NCBI RefSeq assembly: GCF_016908375.1
Contig: NZ_JAFBDS010000007.1
Span: 62,001-126,000, forward strand
Direction: 5' to 3'
Origin: Amphibacillus cookii
Lineage (GTDB): Bacteria > Bacillota > Bacilli > Bacillales > Amphibacillaceae
Length of the DNA: 64,000 nucleotides
Below the pieces are notes generated by a model that was given only the letters and a program-made list of their open reading frames with translations, was not told the origin of the DNA and searched no databases. Numbering within the stretch: position 1 is the first letter of the stretch; every line of letters begins with the position of its first letter. Positions 24,583 through 34,676 of this stretch are shown here, in pieces. The position numbers and the translations under genes were made by a program.

Positions 24583-25800
24583 ATGAATGATAAGAACAGA
24601 AGTTATCTTGAAGAGAGAATACAGGCAAGTATTGATCAAAAACAAGATCAAGTTATTTTTTCTTTTCAAAAAGAAACGATCAAACTTGATCAAGTAGCTG
24701 AAATTAATTTTCTATCATCGATCGATGATGTGGTTAATCGGCAGATTGATATGGGGCAAGATGAATTAAAGATGACCTACCAAATCAAAGCGGGTAGCTA
24801 TTACAATAATGACTGCGAAGGTTTGACAAGAAAAGAACGAAGTGTAGTTGGCTATCAATTGATTGATAAAATTAAACATCATCACATGTCCAGACTTCAT
24901 CTTGTGATCAGTCCTGAAAATTTAGTGATTAGTAAAGGCCTATCGCCTTATTTTCTACATTATGGTGTAAAGGAGAGTTTACCACCATATGAAATTGACC
25001 ATGAACAATGTTTGCTAGAAACAAAGGCTATGCTTGCTTATCTCGTTGACCCGACTTTTACCTTTGAGCGCTATTTAAAACATTATCAAACAATAAAGCT
25101 GTCAAAGGTAGCTAAGGATATTTTTTCTGCAAATACATGGTCTGATTTAGAAACAATTCTTGAACAAGTGATGAAGCAAGAGGATCAGCAAGCGGATAAA
25201 ATCAAACACGTACCCATTAAGAAGTGGAAGGGCTATCGCTATGGCTTATGGTTAACGATAATTTTACTTATACCAGTCTTAATTTACTCATTCTATTCTA
25301 TTTTTATTATCGGACCTAGACAAGCCAATATTACCGATGCACATAGTCGCTTTTTAAATCAATCGTATAGTGAAGTGGTTTCGACATTGCAATCCTATCA
25401 GATGCATCAATTACCAAAGGTTACGCAATATCAATTAGCTTATGCTTATGTGATGACGGAATCTTTAACAGAGGATCAACGGCAAAATATTCGCAATACA
25501 ATTACCCCACAATCTGATCCGCTTTATTATGAATATTGGATTAATATCGGCCGTGGGGCATCAGAAGAAGCACTCGAAACGGCGCGCTTTATTGAAGATC
25601 GCGACTTGATTTTGTATGCACTTATTAAACAGCGAGAGTTAATTAGAGCTGATCAATCATTGGCAAGTGATGAACGCCAGCAACAATTGAATGAAATTGA
25701 AACAGAAATTGACGCCTATCAGCGTGAAATAGAAGAACAACAGGAAAGTAGTAATGAATTAGACCCAGAACAAGAAATGACCGAAGATGAGTCAAGCTAG
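24583..25800 (+). CDS. essB: EssB/YukC T7SS membrane protein
   Basis: A 405-residue EssB. Residues ~1-205 are the cytoplasmic pseudokinase domain (LHLVISPENLVISKGLSPYF is the typical block); one membrane helix lies at ~217-238 (LWLTIILLIPVLIYSFYSIF); the outer part ~245-360 is helical (YAYVMTESLTEDQRQNI) and the end is a charged, glutamate-rich tail. EssB is a structural part of the secretion channel. AAGGAG precedes the ATG. The stop lies 10 bases before the start of essC. Confidence 0.93.
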   Translation: MNDKNRSYLEERIQASIDQKQDQVIFSFQKETIKLDQVAEINFLSSIDDVVNRQIDMGQDELKMTYQIKAGSYYNNDCEGLTRKERSVVGYQLIDKIKHHHMSRLHLVISPENLVISKGLSPYFLHYGVKESLPPYEIDHEQCLLETKAMLAYLVDPTFTFERYLKHYQTIKLSKVAKDIFSANTWSDLETILEQVMKQEDQQADKIKHVPIKKWKGYRYGLWLTIILLIPVLIYSFYSIFIIGPRQANITDAHSRFLNQSYSEVVSTLQSYQMHQLPKVTQYQLAYAYVMTESLTEDQRQNIRNTITPQSDPLYYEYWINIGRGASEEALETARFIEDRDLILYALIKQRELIRADQSLASDERQQQLNEIETEIDAYQREIEEQQESSNELDPEQEMTEDESS

Positions 25801-25810
25801 GAGGTGTGAC

Positions 25811-28800
25811 ATGGGGATTGTATCAATATATGACCAAGATAAGCTCACCTACTACCCGATAAAAGTTAAACAAAAAATAACTGTCGGTCCCGAGTTGGAT
25901 GATACGGTGACTTTGGCTGAATTAAATCATCAAGATAGCTTTTCTTTAACGTGTACAGACCAAGGACATTTAATGATTGAGTCAACAAGCTTAGCTGAAA
26001 CAGTTGAGCTGGAACATGGACAAGAACAGGCAATATCGTGTATCGATGGGGAGGTGCACGTTTATTGGATAAATAAATGGCAGACAAACGCCAGTTATTA
26101 TGTTGATCCGCTTAAGGAAATTCATCTATTAGAGGAGCAAGCGGATGAGCAACAGGCAACGATTAAACAGACATATCATTCAACTGCACCCCTTACCATT
26201 TATCCGAACCAGCAATTAATTAAGCTAAATAACGACGATGCTTATCTTTATTTAAATGGGAAGAGATGTGTTGACCAGATCCATTATCAAGTTGGAGATC
26301 AGATCGTGTATAAACGCTTCCACTTAGCTTTTTTTGAAGAGGATGTACTTGAAATAAGGCATCCACATTTCGTCGATATTGAATTAGAAGAGGTGGTTGT
26401 TCCACAATCTGAAATGCAGAAGCGCTATCCCGTTTATCGTCGAACACCTCGGATGGTTTATGAGTTACCTGATAACAAGGTGAAATTTTCATTGCCAGGA
26501 CAAGAACCCGATCATACGGGCAAAAGTTTGTGGATGATTGTTTTACCGCCATTAATGATGCTGATCATTATGTCATTAATTGCGATTTTGATTCCGCGTG
26601 GGATCTTTATGTTAGTATCTGTCGTTATGTTTATGACGACATTAGTCACATCAACGGTACAATATTTTAAAGATAAGAAGCTCAGAGCAGAGCGGGAAGA
26701 AAAGCGTAAACGGATTTATTCAAACTATTTGGAAGAGAAACGAACAGAATTAGAAGCGGTCTCAGAAAAACAACGCTTTGTCATGCAATTTCATTTCCCA
26801 ACGTTCGAGCGGATGAAGTATTTGACGGCACAAGTATCTGATCGCATTTGGGAACGGACCCTGGATAGCAAAGACTTCCTTCAATTCCGATTAGGGACAG
26901 GGACGGTGCCATCTAGTTATCAAATAACGGTTAATGCTGCAGATATGTCAAATCGCGAGATGGATGAACTATTAGAAGAATCGCAATTATTGGAACGTAC
27001 ATACCGTGAACTTAAAGATTTGCCTGTCACGGCCAACTTAGCTGATGGGGCAATTGGTTTAATTGGTAAAGAAGTGGTATGGAAACGAGAACTGCATCAG
27101 ATTATCGGTCAACTTGCTTTCTTTCATAGTTATCATGATTTGCGCTTTGTATTGGTTTTTGATGAAAAAGACTACCCGGAATGGCAGTGGCTAAAGCGTT
27201 TGCCACATTTTCAATTACCACAGTCTTATGCCAAAGGGTTTATTTATAATGAGCGGACACGTGATCAATTGCTAACATCTATCTATGAATGGATCCGTGA
27301 GCGTGATTTAGAAGAAGATAAGGAAAAAATCAGATTTAAACCACATTTTCTATTTATTGTTATTAATCAAGAACTCATTAATGAACATGTTATTTTAGAA
27401 TATTTAGAAGGTGAACATCACGATTTAGGTTTATCTGTTATTTTTGCAGCTGAAGCGAAGGAAAGTTTTTCTAATCATATCAATACTTTAATTCGCTATA
27501 TTAATGCGAATCAAGGTGATATTTTGATCGAAAATAAGCGTGCGGTGCAAATCCCATTTACACTCGATCAACACCAATTAAAAGATAATGAAACGTATGC
27601 ACGCACATTAAGAACACTCGATCATCAAGTAGGGATGACAAATTCAATCCCAGAACGCGTCTCTTTTTTAGAAATGCTTGATATTCAAGATATTAACGCA
27701 TTACCAATTAAGGAAAATTGGCTTACCAATGCGTCTGCTAAATCATTAGCTGCACCAATTGGATTAAAAGGAAAGAAAGATATTGTTTCACTTAATTTAC
27801 ATGAAAAAGCGCATGGACCGCACGGTTTATTAGCGGGAACGACGGGATCTGGTAAAAGTGAGTTTTTACAAACGTACATCTTATCATTAGCGGTTCATTA
27901 CCATCCGTATGAAGTAGCGTTTCTATTAATTGACTATAAAGGGGGAGGAATGGCACAGCCGTTTCGTCATATTCCCCATCTATTAGGGACAATCACCAAT
28001 ATTGAAGGAAGTAAAAACTTTAGTGCACGTGCACTTGCGTCGATTAAAAGTGAACTAAAAAGACGCCAGCGCTTATTTGATCAATATCAAGTTAATCATA
28101 TCAATGATTATACGAAGCTCTTTAAACAAGGTGAAACACGTGAACCGTTACCGCACCTCTTCTTGATTTCTGATGAGTTTGCTGAATTAAAGACAGAAGA
28201 ACCAGACTTTATTCGAGAACTAGTTAGTGCCGCCCGGATTGGACGAAGCTTAGGTGTCCATCTTATTTTAGCAACACAAAAGCCAGGCGGGGTAATTGAT
28301 GATCAAATTTGGAGTAATGCCCGTTTTCGGGTCGCGCTTAAGGTGCAAAATGCCGAGGATAGTCGAGAAATATTAAAAAATGCTGATGCAGCAGCGCTGA
28401 CCGTAACTGGACGTGGTTATTTACAAGTAGGAAGTAATGAGGTTTATCAACTGTTCCAATCTGCTTGGAGTGGTGCGCCTTATCAAGATGAGAGCTCAAC
28501 GAATGAAGATGAGGTCGCATTAGTCACTGATCTAGGTCTTGTTCCTTTGTCAGAGCTTTCAACCGCCCAAAGCTCTGGTCATGAAGCACGAACAGAAATG
28601 GATTTGGTTGTTGATAAAATTGAAGCCGTTCATAAAGAAATGAATTTCGAACAGTTAGCGAGCCCATGGCTACCGCCGTTAGGTGAGCGATTATACTTTA
28701 ATGACATTGAGCAACCTTCAACACAAGAGCAGCTGATCTTCGCTATCGTTGATGAACCAGAAAAACAAAGCCAGACCCCGATTGGGTATGAACCTATGGC

Positions 28801-30286
28801 AGATGGAAATATTGGCATCTTTGGTTCTTCTGGCTATGGCAAGACCTATACGATTTATACGCTACTCTTGCAATTTGCTCGTCTTTATCGACCAGATCAA
28901 TTGCACTTTTACCTCATGGACTTTGGTAATGGTGGGCTTTTACCTTTTAAACAATTGGCTCACACCGCAGATTATTTTTTACTTGATGAAGAAAAGAAAT
29001 TAAATAAACTCGTTAGCTTAATCCAAAATGAAATGAGTAGAAGGAAAGTGCTATTCCAAGAGTTTGAGGTTAGCTCGATTAAGATGTTCAACCATTTGTC
29101 CGAGGAGCCGATTCCGCTATGGTTTATTACGATTGATAACTTTGATGTCGTAAAAGATGAACTGCAAGATTTAGAGACTCAAATCAATCAATTTGCACGA
29201 GATGGTCAATCACTAGGGATATATTTTATCATCTCTTCAACGCGTGTCAATGCAGTAAGACAAGCATTGATGAATAACTTAAAAACTAAAATTGTTCATT
29301 ATTTACTAGACCCGACTGAAGGTTATGCGATGCTAGGTAGGGTGCCATTTGCCTTAGAAAATGTCCCAGGTCGAGCGATCGTAAAAATGTCAGATCCTTA
29401 TTTAGCACAAGTGGTCTTACCTGTTGGTGGAGAAGATGATTACCAGCAATTAGAGGAATTGAAGGCTGAGATTAAACAGATAAATCATAGCTATCACGAT
29501 GTTGTTCAGCCAGATCCGATTCCAATGCTTCCGAAAAACTTAACGACGGCGCATTTCAAAGATTTCGTTAAACAAGACGATCGTCCAGGCGTCATCCCAA
29601 TCGGTTTACATGAAGAGCTCGTGAAGCCAATTATGATCGATCTGAATAAAATCAATCATTGCTTAGTGATCGGCGGGAGCCAAAGTGGTAAGACAAATGT
29701 GATGCGTCATATCGTTAATCAGCTACTTACTACGATGTCAGAGCGATTAACACTATTTGATTCAATTGATCGAGGCTTCTCTAACTTGGTTCAAAATGAA
29801 AAAGTGAATTATATTGAGTCGAAAGAAGCGATTGAACAGTGGTTAGACGAAACAGAAGCAATGTTTAAAGAGCGAGAACAAGCTTATCTGTCAGCAGTGA
29901 GTTCGGGACAACCGTTGCCACAATTTGAAGTGTCTGCTTTTATAATTGATGGGTATGCTCGATTTTTACGGATGGTTGATAACCGTGTTCAAGAACGGAT
30001 CGTACAACTGCTCAAATCTTATAGTCATTTAGGTTTCCAGTTGATGGTCTCCGGAAATAACAACGAGCTAACCAAAGGCTTTGATCCTTTAACTGTTGAA
30101 ATAAAACAAGTTCGTCAAGCGATTTTATTAATGAAAAAGACAGATCAAACGTTATTTAATTTAGCATATGAACGGAAAGAACCGGATTTCCAAACAGGCT
30201 ATGGTTACTTTGTAGAGAATGGCAAAGAAGTCCGGATGCAGATTCCATATGTTGCGACTGAAAGAGAGAAGGTGAGTATATCCTAA
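25811..30286 (+). CDS. essC: EssC/YukB FtsK-SpoIIIE ATPase of T7SSb
   Basis: A 1491-residue motor protein. Two N-terminal FHA-like domains (~1-195), two membrane helices (~240-285, MIVLPPLMMLIIMSLIAILI), then three ATPase domains with Walker A GTTGSGKS (~676), GSSGYGKT (~1004) and GGSQSGKT (~1288). Domain 1 has the strong Walker B LFLISDEFAEL; domain 3 lacks a clean acidic Walker B (AFIIDGYARF), as is usual. It recognises EsxA and LXG complexes and powers export. ATG 25811 has TAGGAGGTG upstream; an extension back to 25787 overlaps essB and is rejected. The stop codon is adjacent to the next start (30286). Confidence 0.95.
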   Translation: MGIVSIYDQDKLTYYPIKVKQKITVGPELDDTVTLAELNHQDSFSLTCTDQGHLMIESTSLAETVELEHGQEQAISCIDGEVHVYWINKWQTNASYYVDPLKEIHLLEEQADEQQATIKQTYHSTAPLTIYPNQQLIKLNNDDAYLYLNGKRCVDQIHYQVGDQIVYKRFHLAFFEEDVLEIRHPHFVDIELEEVVVPQSEMQKRYPVYRRTPRMVYELPDNKVKFSLPGQEPDHTGKSLWMIVLPPLMMLIIMSLIAILIPRGIFMLVSVVMFMTTLVTSTVQYFKDKKLRAEREEKRKRIYSNYLEEKRTELEAVSEKQRFVMQFHFPTFERMKYLTAQVSDRIWERTLDSKDFLQFRLGTGTVPSSYQITVNAADMSNREMDELLEESQLLERTYRELKDLPVTANLADGAIGLIGKEVVWKRELHQIIGQLAFFHSYHDLRFVLVFDEKDYPEWQWLKRLPHFQLPQSYAKGFIYNERTRDQLLTSIYEWIRERDLEEDKEKIRFKPHFLFIVINQELINEHVILEYLEGEHHDLGLSVIFAAEAKESFSNHINTLIRYINANQGDILIENKRAVQIPFTLDQHQLKDNETYARTLRTLDHQVGMTNSIPERVSFLEMLDIQDINALPIKENWLTNASAKSLAAPIGLKGKKDIVSLNLHEKAHGPHGLLAGTTGSGKSEFLQTYILSLAVHYHPYEVAFLLIDYKGGGMAQPFRHIPHLLGTITNIEGSKNFSARALASIKSELKRRQRLFDQYQVNHINDYTKLFKQGETREPLPHLFLISDEFAELKTEEPDFIRELVSAARIGRSLGVHLILATQKPGGVIDDQIWSNARFRVALKVQNAEDSREILKNADAAALTVTGRGYLQVGSNEVYQLFQSAWSGAPYQDESSTNEDEVALVTDLGLVPLSELSTAQSSGHEARTEMDLVVDKIEAVHKEMNFEQLASPWLPPLGERLYFNDIEQPSTQEQLIFAIVDEPEKQSQTPIGYEPMADGNIGIFGSSGYGKTYTIYTLLLQFARLYRPDQLHFYLMDFGNGGLLPFKQLAHTADYFLLDEEKKLNKLVSLIQNEMSRRKVLFQEFEVSSIKMFNHLSEEPIPLWFITIDNFDVVKDELQDLETQINQFARDGQSLGIYFIISSTRVNAVRQALMNNLKTKIVHYLLDPTEGYAMLGRVPFALENVPGRAIVKMSDPYLAQVVLPVGGEDDYQQLEELKAEIKQINHSYHDVVQPDPIPMLPKNLTTAHFKDFVKQDDRPGVIPIGLHEELVKPIMIDLNKINHCLVIGGSQSGKTNVMRHIVNQLLTTMSERLTLFDSIDRGFSNLVQNEKVNYIESKEAIEQWLDETEAMFKEREQAYLSAVSSGQPLPQFEVSAFIIDGYARFLRMVDNRVQERIVQLLKSYSHLGFQLMVSGNNNELTKGFDPLTVEIKQVRQAILLMKKTDQTLFNLAYERKEPDFQTGYGYFVENGKEVRMQIPYVATEREKVSIS

Positions 30287-33249
30287 TGAAAAAGGACATG
30301 ATTAAATTAATTGCCGCTTTACTTGTGATTATTGCGGCACCTGTTAGTTATTTTATGATGATCGGCGATAACCCGATGCAAGAAAGGCAAAATGCAACGC
30401 AAGCCATTGCAGTTGTTAATGAAGATAGTGGTCTGGAAACAGACAATAGTGATATTCGATTAGGCGAACAAATACTTAATTTGTTTGAGGAAGAGTCTTC
30501 ATATGAATGGCGCGTGTTAGGGAGAAGTGCTGCTGAAAATGGCCTGCAATCACAGGAGTTCGATGCGATTGTTTATATCCCGTCAGATTTCTCGGCTAAT
30601 GTGATGCGTTATGACGAAGCAAACCCAACAAAAATAAATTTTGATTATCGACTTCAAGATCAATTGAACACCGTGAACGCCCAACGCGCCCAACGCGAAG
30701 TGGAACGTGTGATTAATCGAACGAATGATAGTATTACCGAACTGTATTGGTACTATGTGTCAACGGATATGGAAGACGTTCGGGACCAGTTTGATCGGAT
30801 CTTACAGGCAGAATTAGACTTCCAAGAGACCATGCTTGCTTTCTATCAGCCGAGTTCTGAAGATTTAGCTACTCAAATTACAGAACAACAAACGATGATC
30901 AATGGATTACAAAGCTCAATTGAAGACATGACCAGGCAACAAAATGATCAGGAACAGCTCATTGATCAAGTGACCGATCAATTAACGCAATTTATTGACT
31001 ATGTTAATGCGTATGAGGATTATCAAGAACAGCAACAGCAATTACTAAGTGATATTCAAGCTGATGCCATTGCACAAATTGATACAGCGACAGACAATCA
31101 ATTACCAACCTTTCAACAAGCACAACAATTGTTAAATGATCATCAAACAGAAATGATTGGTGATATGGGAACATTAGAAGATAATATCAAAAAAAATAAG
31201 GAAGTATTTTCAAACTTAGAAACGTTCCGATACCAGCATGTTGGTACGCAAACAGAAGATCTTTTTAACCATCAAAGCCGTGTTTTGGATTATTATCAAC
31301 AACTTGTCGATACAACGGCTTTAAATCGCTATCAAGATGAGATCATCAGCTTGCGAACAGTGCTAGGCGAAGAGGATCAATTATTAATCCTCGATCCCCC
31401 TGATGACAATCCAATTCTTGAAGAAGGGGAAGAAGGTCAAGATGGAGGAGAGCAAGAAACAGAAGAAGATCAAGAGCAAGATGAGCATGAAGACCCGGAT
31501 TTGCCATCCTTTGAAGATGAGTTAGCGATGCTTGAAGATGTTGAAGAACAGATTGAGTTGATGCTAGATGTGATTGACAATCAATCTGAACCATTGTCTG
31601 ACCCGCTACTTGAACTGCAAGGCCATTTAGAGGCGATGTTAGTCGATATACAGCAGATTCAAACGACGTTAACAGAAAAAGACGACGCACAATTGCTTGT
31701 GTTGCAACAAATTGAATCACTTACACGGGCAAATCAAGCATTAGTAGAGGAACTTGAGCAATTAAGTGGTGCGGAGGAAAGCTTACGCGAGGAAAAGCAG
31801 CGCTTAACAGAATATGCTGACGCTCTACTTGATGTCAATCACCAATTACGTGAACAACTTGATTATTATGTCAGTGGCTTAACAGATATTATTGAAGAAA
31901 TTGAAGCGAAAGAAGCGTCGATTTTAAGATCAAACCAATTGTCGAATCGTAGACGGCAAGCATTAAGTGATCTATTTGATCAGCCCTTGTATACAGGCCA
32001 AGTTATTGATCTATTAAGCTACTATGCTTACCTTGATCAATATCAAGCGGTTTTAATACGGATGGGTAATGATAATGAAATAAAAACACGTGTCATGGAA
32101 AATCCAGGTTTAAACAATCAAATGGATCAGATTTTGCGGGTGACGAATAGAGAACAACGATACTGGGATACATTGTCAGATGATTTACCGACGACACACG
32201 ATGGTTTGATGGCATTAGAAGATCGCTTCACGCAATTTATGGCCGACTATAAACTGGTGATCGAAGAAAATCAAGCGGATTTAATAGAAAGTTTAACAGA
32301 GGTAAGAACAGATGCTGAAGCAATTTTACAACAAATTCAGCAGCCAGAGACACAATTAGGCAGTCAAACACCTACACCAGAAACAGGAACAGCGCATGAG
32401 CCGATTGTTCAAAATCAATTACAAATTAATGATCAATTCGGCTCGATTCATGCTTGGTTAGATGTGACTGAAGATAGTCAATCAACGATTACAGCATACA
32501 CGGATGACTTACAACGTGAGGTCACATCTGTTCAAAGTGATGCAGATACATTAAATCAAAAGTGGTCATCTAATGTAGAAACAACAGAATATGTTCGAGA
32601 TGATGTGTTTTCAGTATTAGGGAATACATTTGTTGATGGACAGTCAAATGATGATGTTTATGATTTTCTAGCCCGTCCGCTAGAATTAACGAATTCAACA
32701 ACCACTCAGCGTACAGAATCACGTGTTCCACCAGTGGTGATCCTGTTTGGTGTGTTGTTAGCAAGTTTATTAATTGGTTATTTGAGCTACTACTTTACGA
32801 TGATGCCAACATGGTTAAGAGTGACACTCTTTGTTTTATTAAATACGCTCGTTGGTTTTATTATTAGTATATTTGGTTTAAATATTTATCAATTAGCCGA
32901 ATCTAGCATGATTGAATGGACAGTGTATACGATTTTATTATTGTTTGTCAGTTCAGCCATGGTGACAGTGGCATTCACGTTGCACCGCTTGTTTGGTTGG
33001 TTTATTGCGGTAGGTATGGTTGGATTTTTTGTCACACCATTATTAGCACTAACGACCCCGAACTTTAGTTTCACCGATCCGATGTCACGTGTGTATATGT
33101 CGATGCAATATAGTGGCCGTTCCTTATTTCCAACAGCCATGATTGTTTTATCATTATTACTTGGATTATTAGTTACTGCCCAAATTTTCATTGAACGTCA
33201 TCGACTGATCAACAATGAAGAAGGTAGATTAGATGAACAAACCGCTTAG
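30286..33249 (+). CDS. esaA: EsaA/YueB T7SS membrane protein
   Basis: A 987-residue protein: one N-terminal membrane helix (~6-27), a long extracellular region rich in coiled coil (many Q/E/L heptads between ~180 and 800), and five to six C-terminal membrane helices (from PPVVILFGVLLASLLIGYLS at ~822 to the end). It holds an acidic stretch near 380-405 (EEGEEGQDGGEQETEED). YueB in B. subtilis is the surface receptor of phage SPP1 and an essential T7SS part that dimerises into a long needle. The start overlaps the essC stop by one base, and the stop overlaps essA by 17 bases, so the genes are translationally coupled. Confidence 0.93.
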   Translation: MKKDMIKLIAALLVIIAAPVSYFMMIGDNPMQERQNATQAIAVVNEDSGLETDNSDIRLGEQILNLFEEESSYEWRVLGRSAAENGLQSQEFDAIVYIPSDFSANVMRYDEANPTKINFDYRLQDQLNTVNAQRAQREVERVINRTNDSITELYWYYVSTDMEDVRDQFDRILQAELDFQETMLAFYQPSSEDLATQITEQQTMINGLQSSIEDMTRQQNDQEQLIDQVTDQLTQFIDYVNAYEDYQEQQQQLLSDIQADAIAQIDTATDNQLPTFQQAQQLLNDHQTEMIGDMGTLEDNIKKNKEVFSNLETFRYQHVGTQTEDLFNHQSRVLDYYQQLVDTTALNRYQDEIISLRTVLGEEDQLLILDPPDDNPILEEGEEGQDGGEQETEEDQEQDEHEDPDLPSFEDELAMLEDVEEQIELMLDVIDNQSEPLSDPLLELQGHLEAMLVDIQQIQTTLTEKDDAQLLVLQQIESLTRANQALVEELEQLSGAEESLREEKQRLTEYADALLDVNHQLREQLDYYVSGLTDIIEEIEAKEASILRSNQLSNRRRQALSDLFDQPLYTGQVIDLLSYYAYLDQYQAVLIRMGNDNEIKTRVMENPGLNNQMDQILRVTNREQRYWDTLSDDLPTTHDGLMALEDRFTQFMADYKLVIEENQADLIESLTEVRTDAEAILQQIQQPETQLGSQTPTPETGTAHEPIVQNQLQINDQFGSIHAWLDVTEDSQSTITAYTDDLQREVTSVQSDADTLNQKWSSNVETTEYVRDDVFSVLGNTFVDGQSNDDVYDFLARPLELTNSTTTQRTESRVPPVVILFGVLLASLLIGYLSYYFTMMPTWLRVTLFVLLNTLVGFIISIFGLNIYQLAESSMIEWTVYTILLLFVSSAMVTVAFTLHRLFGWFIAVGMVGFFVTPLLALTTPNFSFTDPMSRVYMSMQYSGRSLFPTAMIVLSLLLGLLVTAQIFIERHRLINNEEGRLDEQTA

Positions 33250-33712
33250 ATTATTAGGCTCAATGTTATTGATAGTCACGATGTTGTTTATAGCGTTACC
33301 TGATTTACAGGCGAATGTAGATTTTAATTTTGACCATTTAACCCCAAACCAGTATGAAGGACGAAGAGAGCGGACGACGGAGTTTATTCGTCGTCGTGAT
33401 TCTCAACCGATTGGTGAAATATCAGAAGAACAGAGATTATTGTCTTTTGAAGGGAATATTAGGTTTGATCAAGACACGGTAATTGATCAGCTTTTCCTTT
33501 CTTCGACGACAGCGACGCATACGATTACCAATCAAGCACTTGAATTAGACCTGTTTAATGAACCGGTATCAGCTATTGCCCAGCAACCTACTAACGAAGT
33601 GGATAGCGATGCGCCTTCCTTCTTGTTATTATTGGCAACTGCATCCATCTTATTAATAATTGGTTTAAGTGTGATTCTTTATATTTATTACAAATCGACA
33701 GCACAAGATTAA
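33233..33712 (+). CDS. essA: EssA/YueC T7SS membrane protein
   Basis: A 159-residue protein with an N-terminal hydrophobic helix (LLGSMLLIVTMLFIALP), an outer polar domain and a C-terminal membrane helix (FLLLLATASILLIIGLSVIL). Length, topology and position after esaA match EssA. GAAGG upstream of the ATG lies inside the end of esaA. It closes the core machine genes. Confidence 0.85.
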   Translation: MNKPLRLLGSMLLIVTMLFIALPDLQANVDFNFDHLTPNQYEGRRERTTEFIRRRDSQPIGEISEEQRLLSFEGNIRFDQDTVIDQLFLSSTTATHTITNQALELDLFNEPVSAIAQQPTNEVDSDAPSFLLLLATASILLIIGLSVILYIYYKSTAQD

Positions 33713-33740
33713 TCTTATGACGAATAAAGGAGTGGTAAAT

Positions 33741-34172
33741 ATGAGTTTTTGGTCTTCGGTAAGTGGCTTGCAAAACGAAATCAATTTAAGAACAGACAAT
33801 CTTGATGAAAGAATTGAACGACTAGAGCAAGCTAAAAGTCAGATTCAGACAGAACAAGATACGGTCTTAGAAGAAATTAAAGAGTTAAAGAAGCCGGACT
33901 TACAGAATAGTTGGGTAGGTGATCGAGCGAATCAATTCGAAGAACAGCGAGAAGACGTTTATCAAGTAATGCTGTCGATTGGTAACCACTCTTATGATCT
34001 ATATCAATCAACGATCCAATCAAAAATCAATTCACTAGAATTACAACGTTCAGGGTTGAGTGCATTAAACAATATTGCCAATGAAGTAAATCGACTACTC
34101 GATTTCGGTGAAGACGTTTACGATGAAGTTTCTAGTAAAATTAGTCATATAAGAAGGGAGCTTTTCTTCTAA
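33741..34172 (+). CDS. LXG-partner protein, YwqH-like (DUF5082)
   Basis: A 143-residue all-helical protein with a long coiled coil (EINLRTDNLDERIERLEQAK), a WXG-type turn (NSWVGDRANQFEEQRE) and further helices. It matches the YwqH/DUF5082 pattern found just upstream of LXG toxin genes. Such partners (Lap proteins) bind the LXG domain and form a WXG100-like complex needed for export. ATG 33741 has AAAGGAG 8 bases upstream. The ATG of the next gene overlaps its stop. Confidence 0.85.
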   Translation: MSFWSSVSGLQNEINLRTDNLDERIERLEQAKSQIQTEQDTVLEEIKELKKPDLQNSWVGDRANQFEEQREDVYQVMLSIGNHSYDLYQSTIQSKINSLELQRSGLSALNNIANEVNRLLDFGEDVYDEVSSKISHIRRELFF

Positions 34173-34435
34173 TGCCAACGATACAGCTGAATCATCAACA
34201 AGTTGTTGCGAAAATTGAACAATGCAAACGCGATATAGAAGCATTTTCGGTTAAAGCTCCACCTAATTCTAAATTAACGGGTAATCATTTAAACTATGCT
34301 GAACAATTTAAAGAACGTGAGCGCGATATTAATGATTTAATTAATATCTACTTAGAAGTGACTATGTATAACCTTGAAGACACGAGGGCAAATATTGATT
34401 TAATCCAAGAACAAGACGCATCGATCATACGGTAG
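34172..34435 (+). CDS. LXG-partner protein, YwqI-like (DUF5344)
   Basis: An 87-residue helical protein, with the DUF5344-type layout: QVVAKIEQCKRDIEAFSVK, NHLNYAEQFKERERDINDLI and a C-terminal helix LEDTRANIDLIQEQDASI. Together with the YwqH-like gene it forms the two-protein chaperone set of the LXG toxin downstream, as in the ywqHIJ order of B. subtilis. The start overlaps the previous stop (TAATG). An R2 repeat separates it from the toxin gene. Confidence 0.85.
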   Translation: MPTIQLNHQQVVAKIEQCKRDIEAFSVKAPPNSKLTGNHLNYAEQFKERERDINDLINIYLEVTMYNLEDTRANIDLIQEQDASIIR

Positions 34436-34439
34436 TATA

Positions 34440-34652
34440 TTATCGCAGCTAACCGTCCGTAAACCGCCCGCCACAAAATAGAAGGCCGAGATAAATTTAG
34501 TTAGGCGAGCGGTAACGGACGCTCATGTCCGAATTCACTCGGGCCAACAGGATGTTGGTCACACAAGCGTTTTCGCACGACGCGAAGACGTTACTTGTGT
34601 TCCATCAGTTGGGGAAAACGAAAACACCCACGTTTTGAAGGTTCGTTATATT
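34440..34652 (+). repeat. R2 interspersed repeat, copy c (in the toxin operon)
   Basis: R2 landmarks in full: TATCGCAGCTAACCGTCCG, TAAACCGCCCGCC, CAAAATAG, GGTAACGGACGCTCATGTCC, GAATTCACTC, CATCAGTTGGGGAAAACG, TTTTGAAGGTTCGTTATA. It carries an extra ~50-base hairpin (CACAAGCGTTTTCGC ... ACTTGTG). It fills the gap between the YwqI-like gene and the LXG toxin start at 34677. Confidence 0.88.
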
Positions 34653-34676
34653 TTCTATCCAAGTGAGGTTAATCCG

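Noticed and set aside
25787-25811. Longer N-terminus of EssC starting at 25787
   Set aside because: It overlaps essB and the AGGAGGTG ribosome site itself; ATG 25811 is properly spaced.
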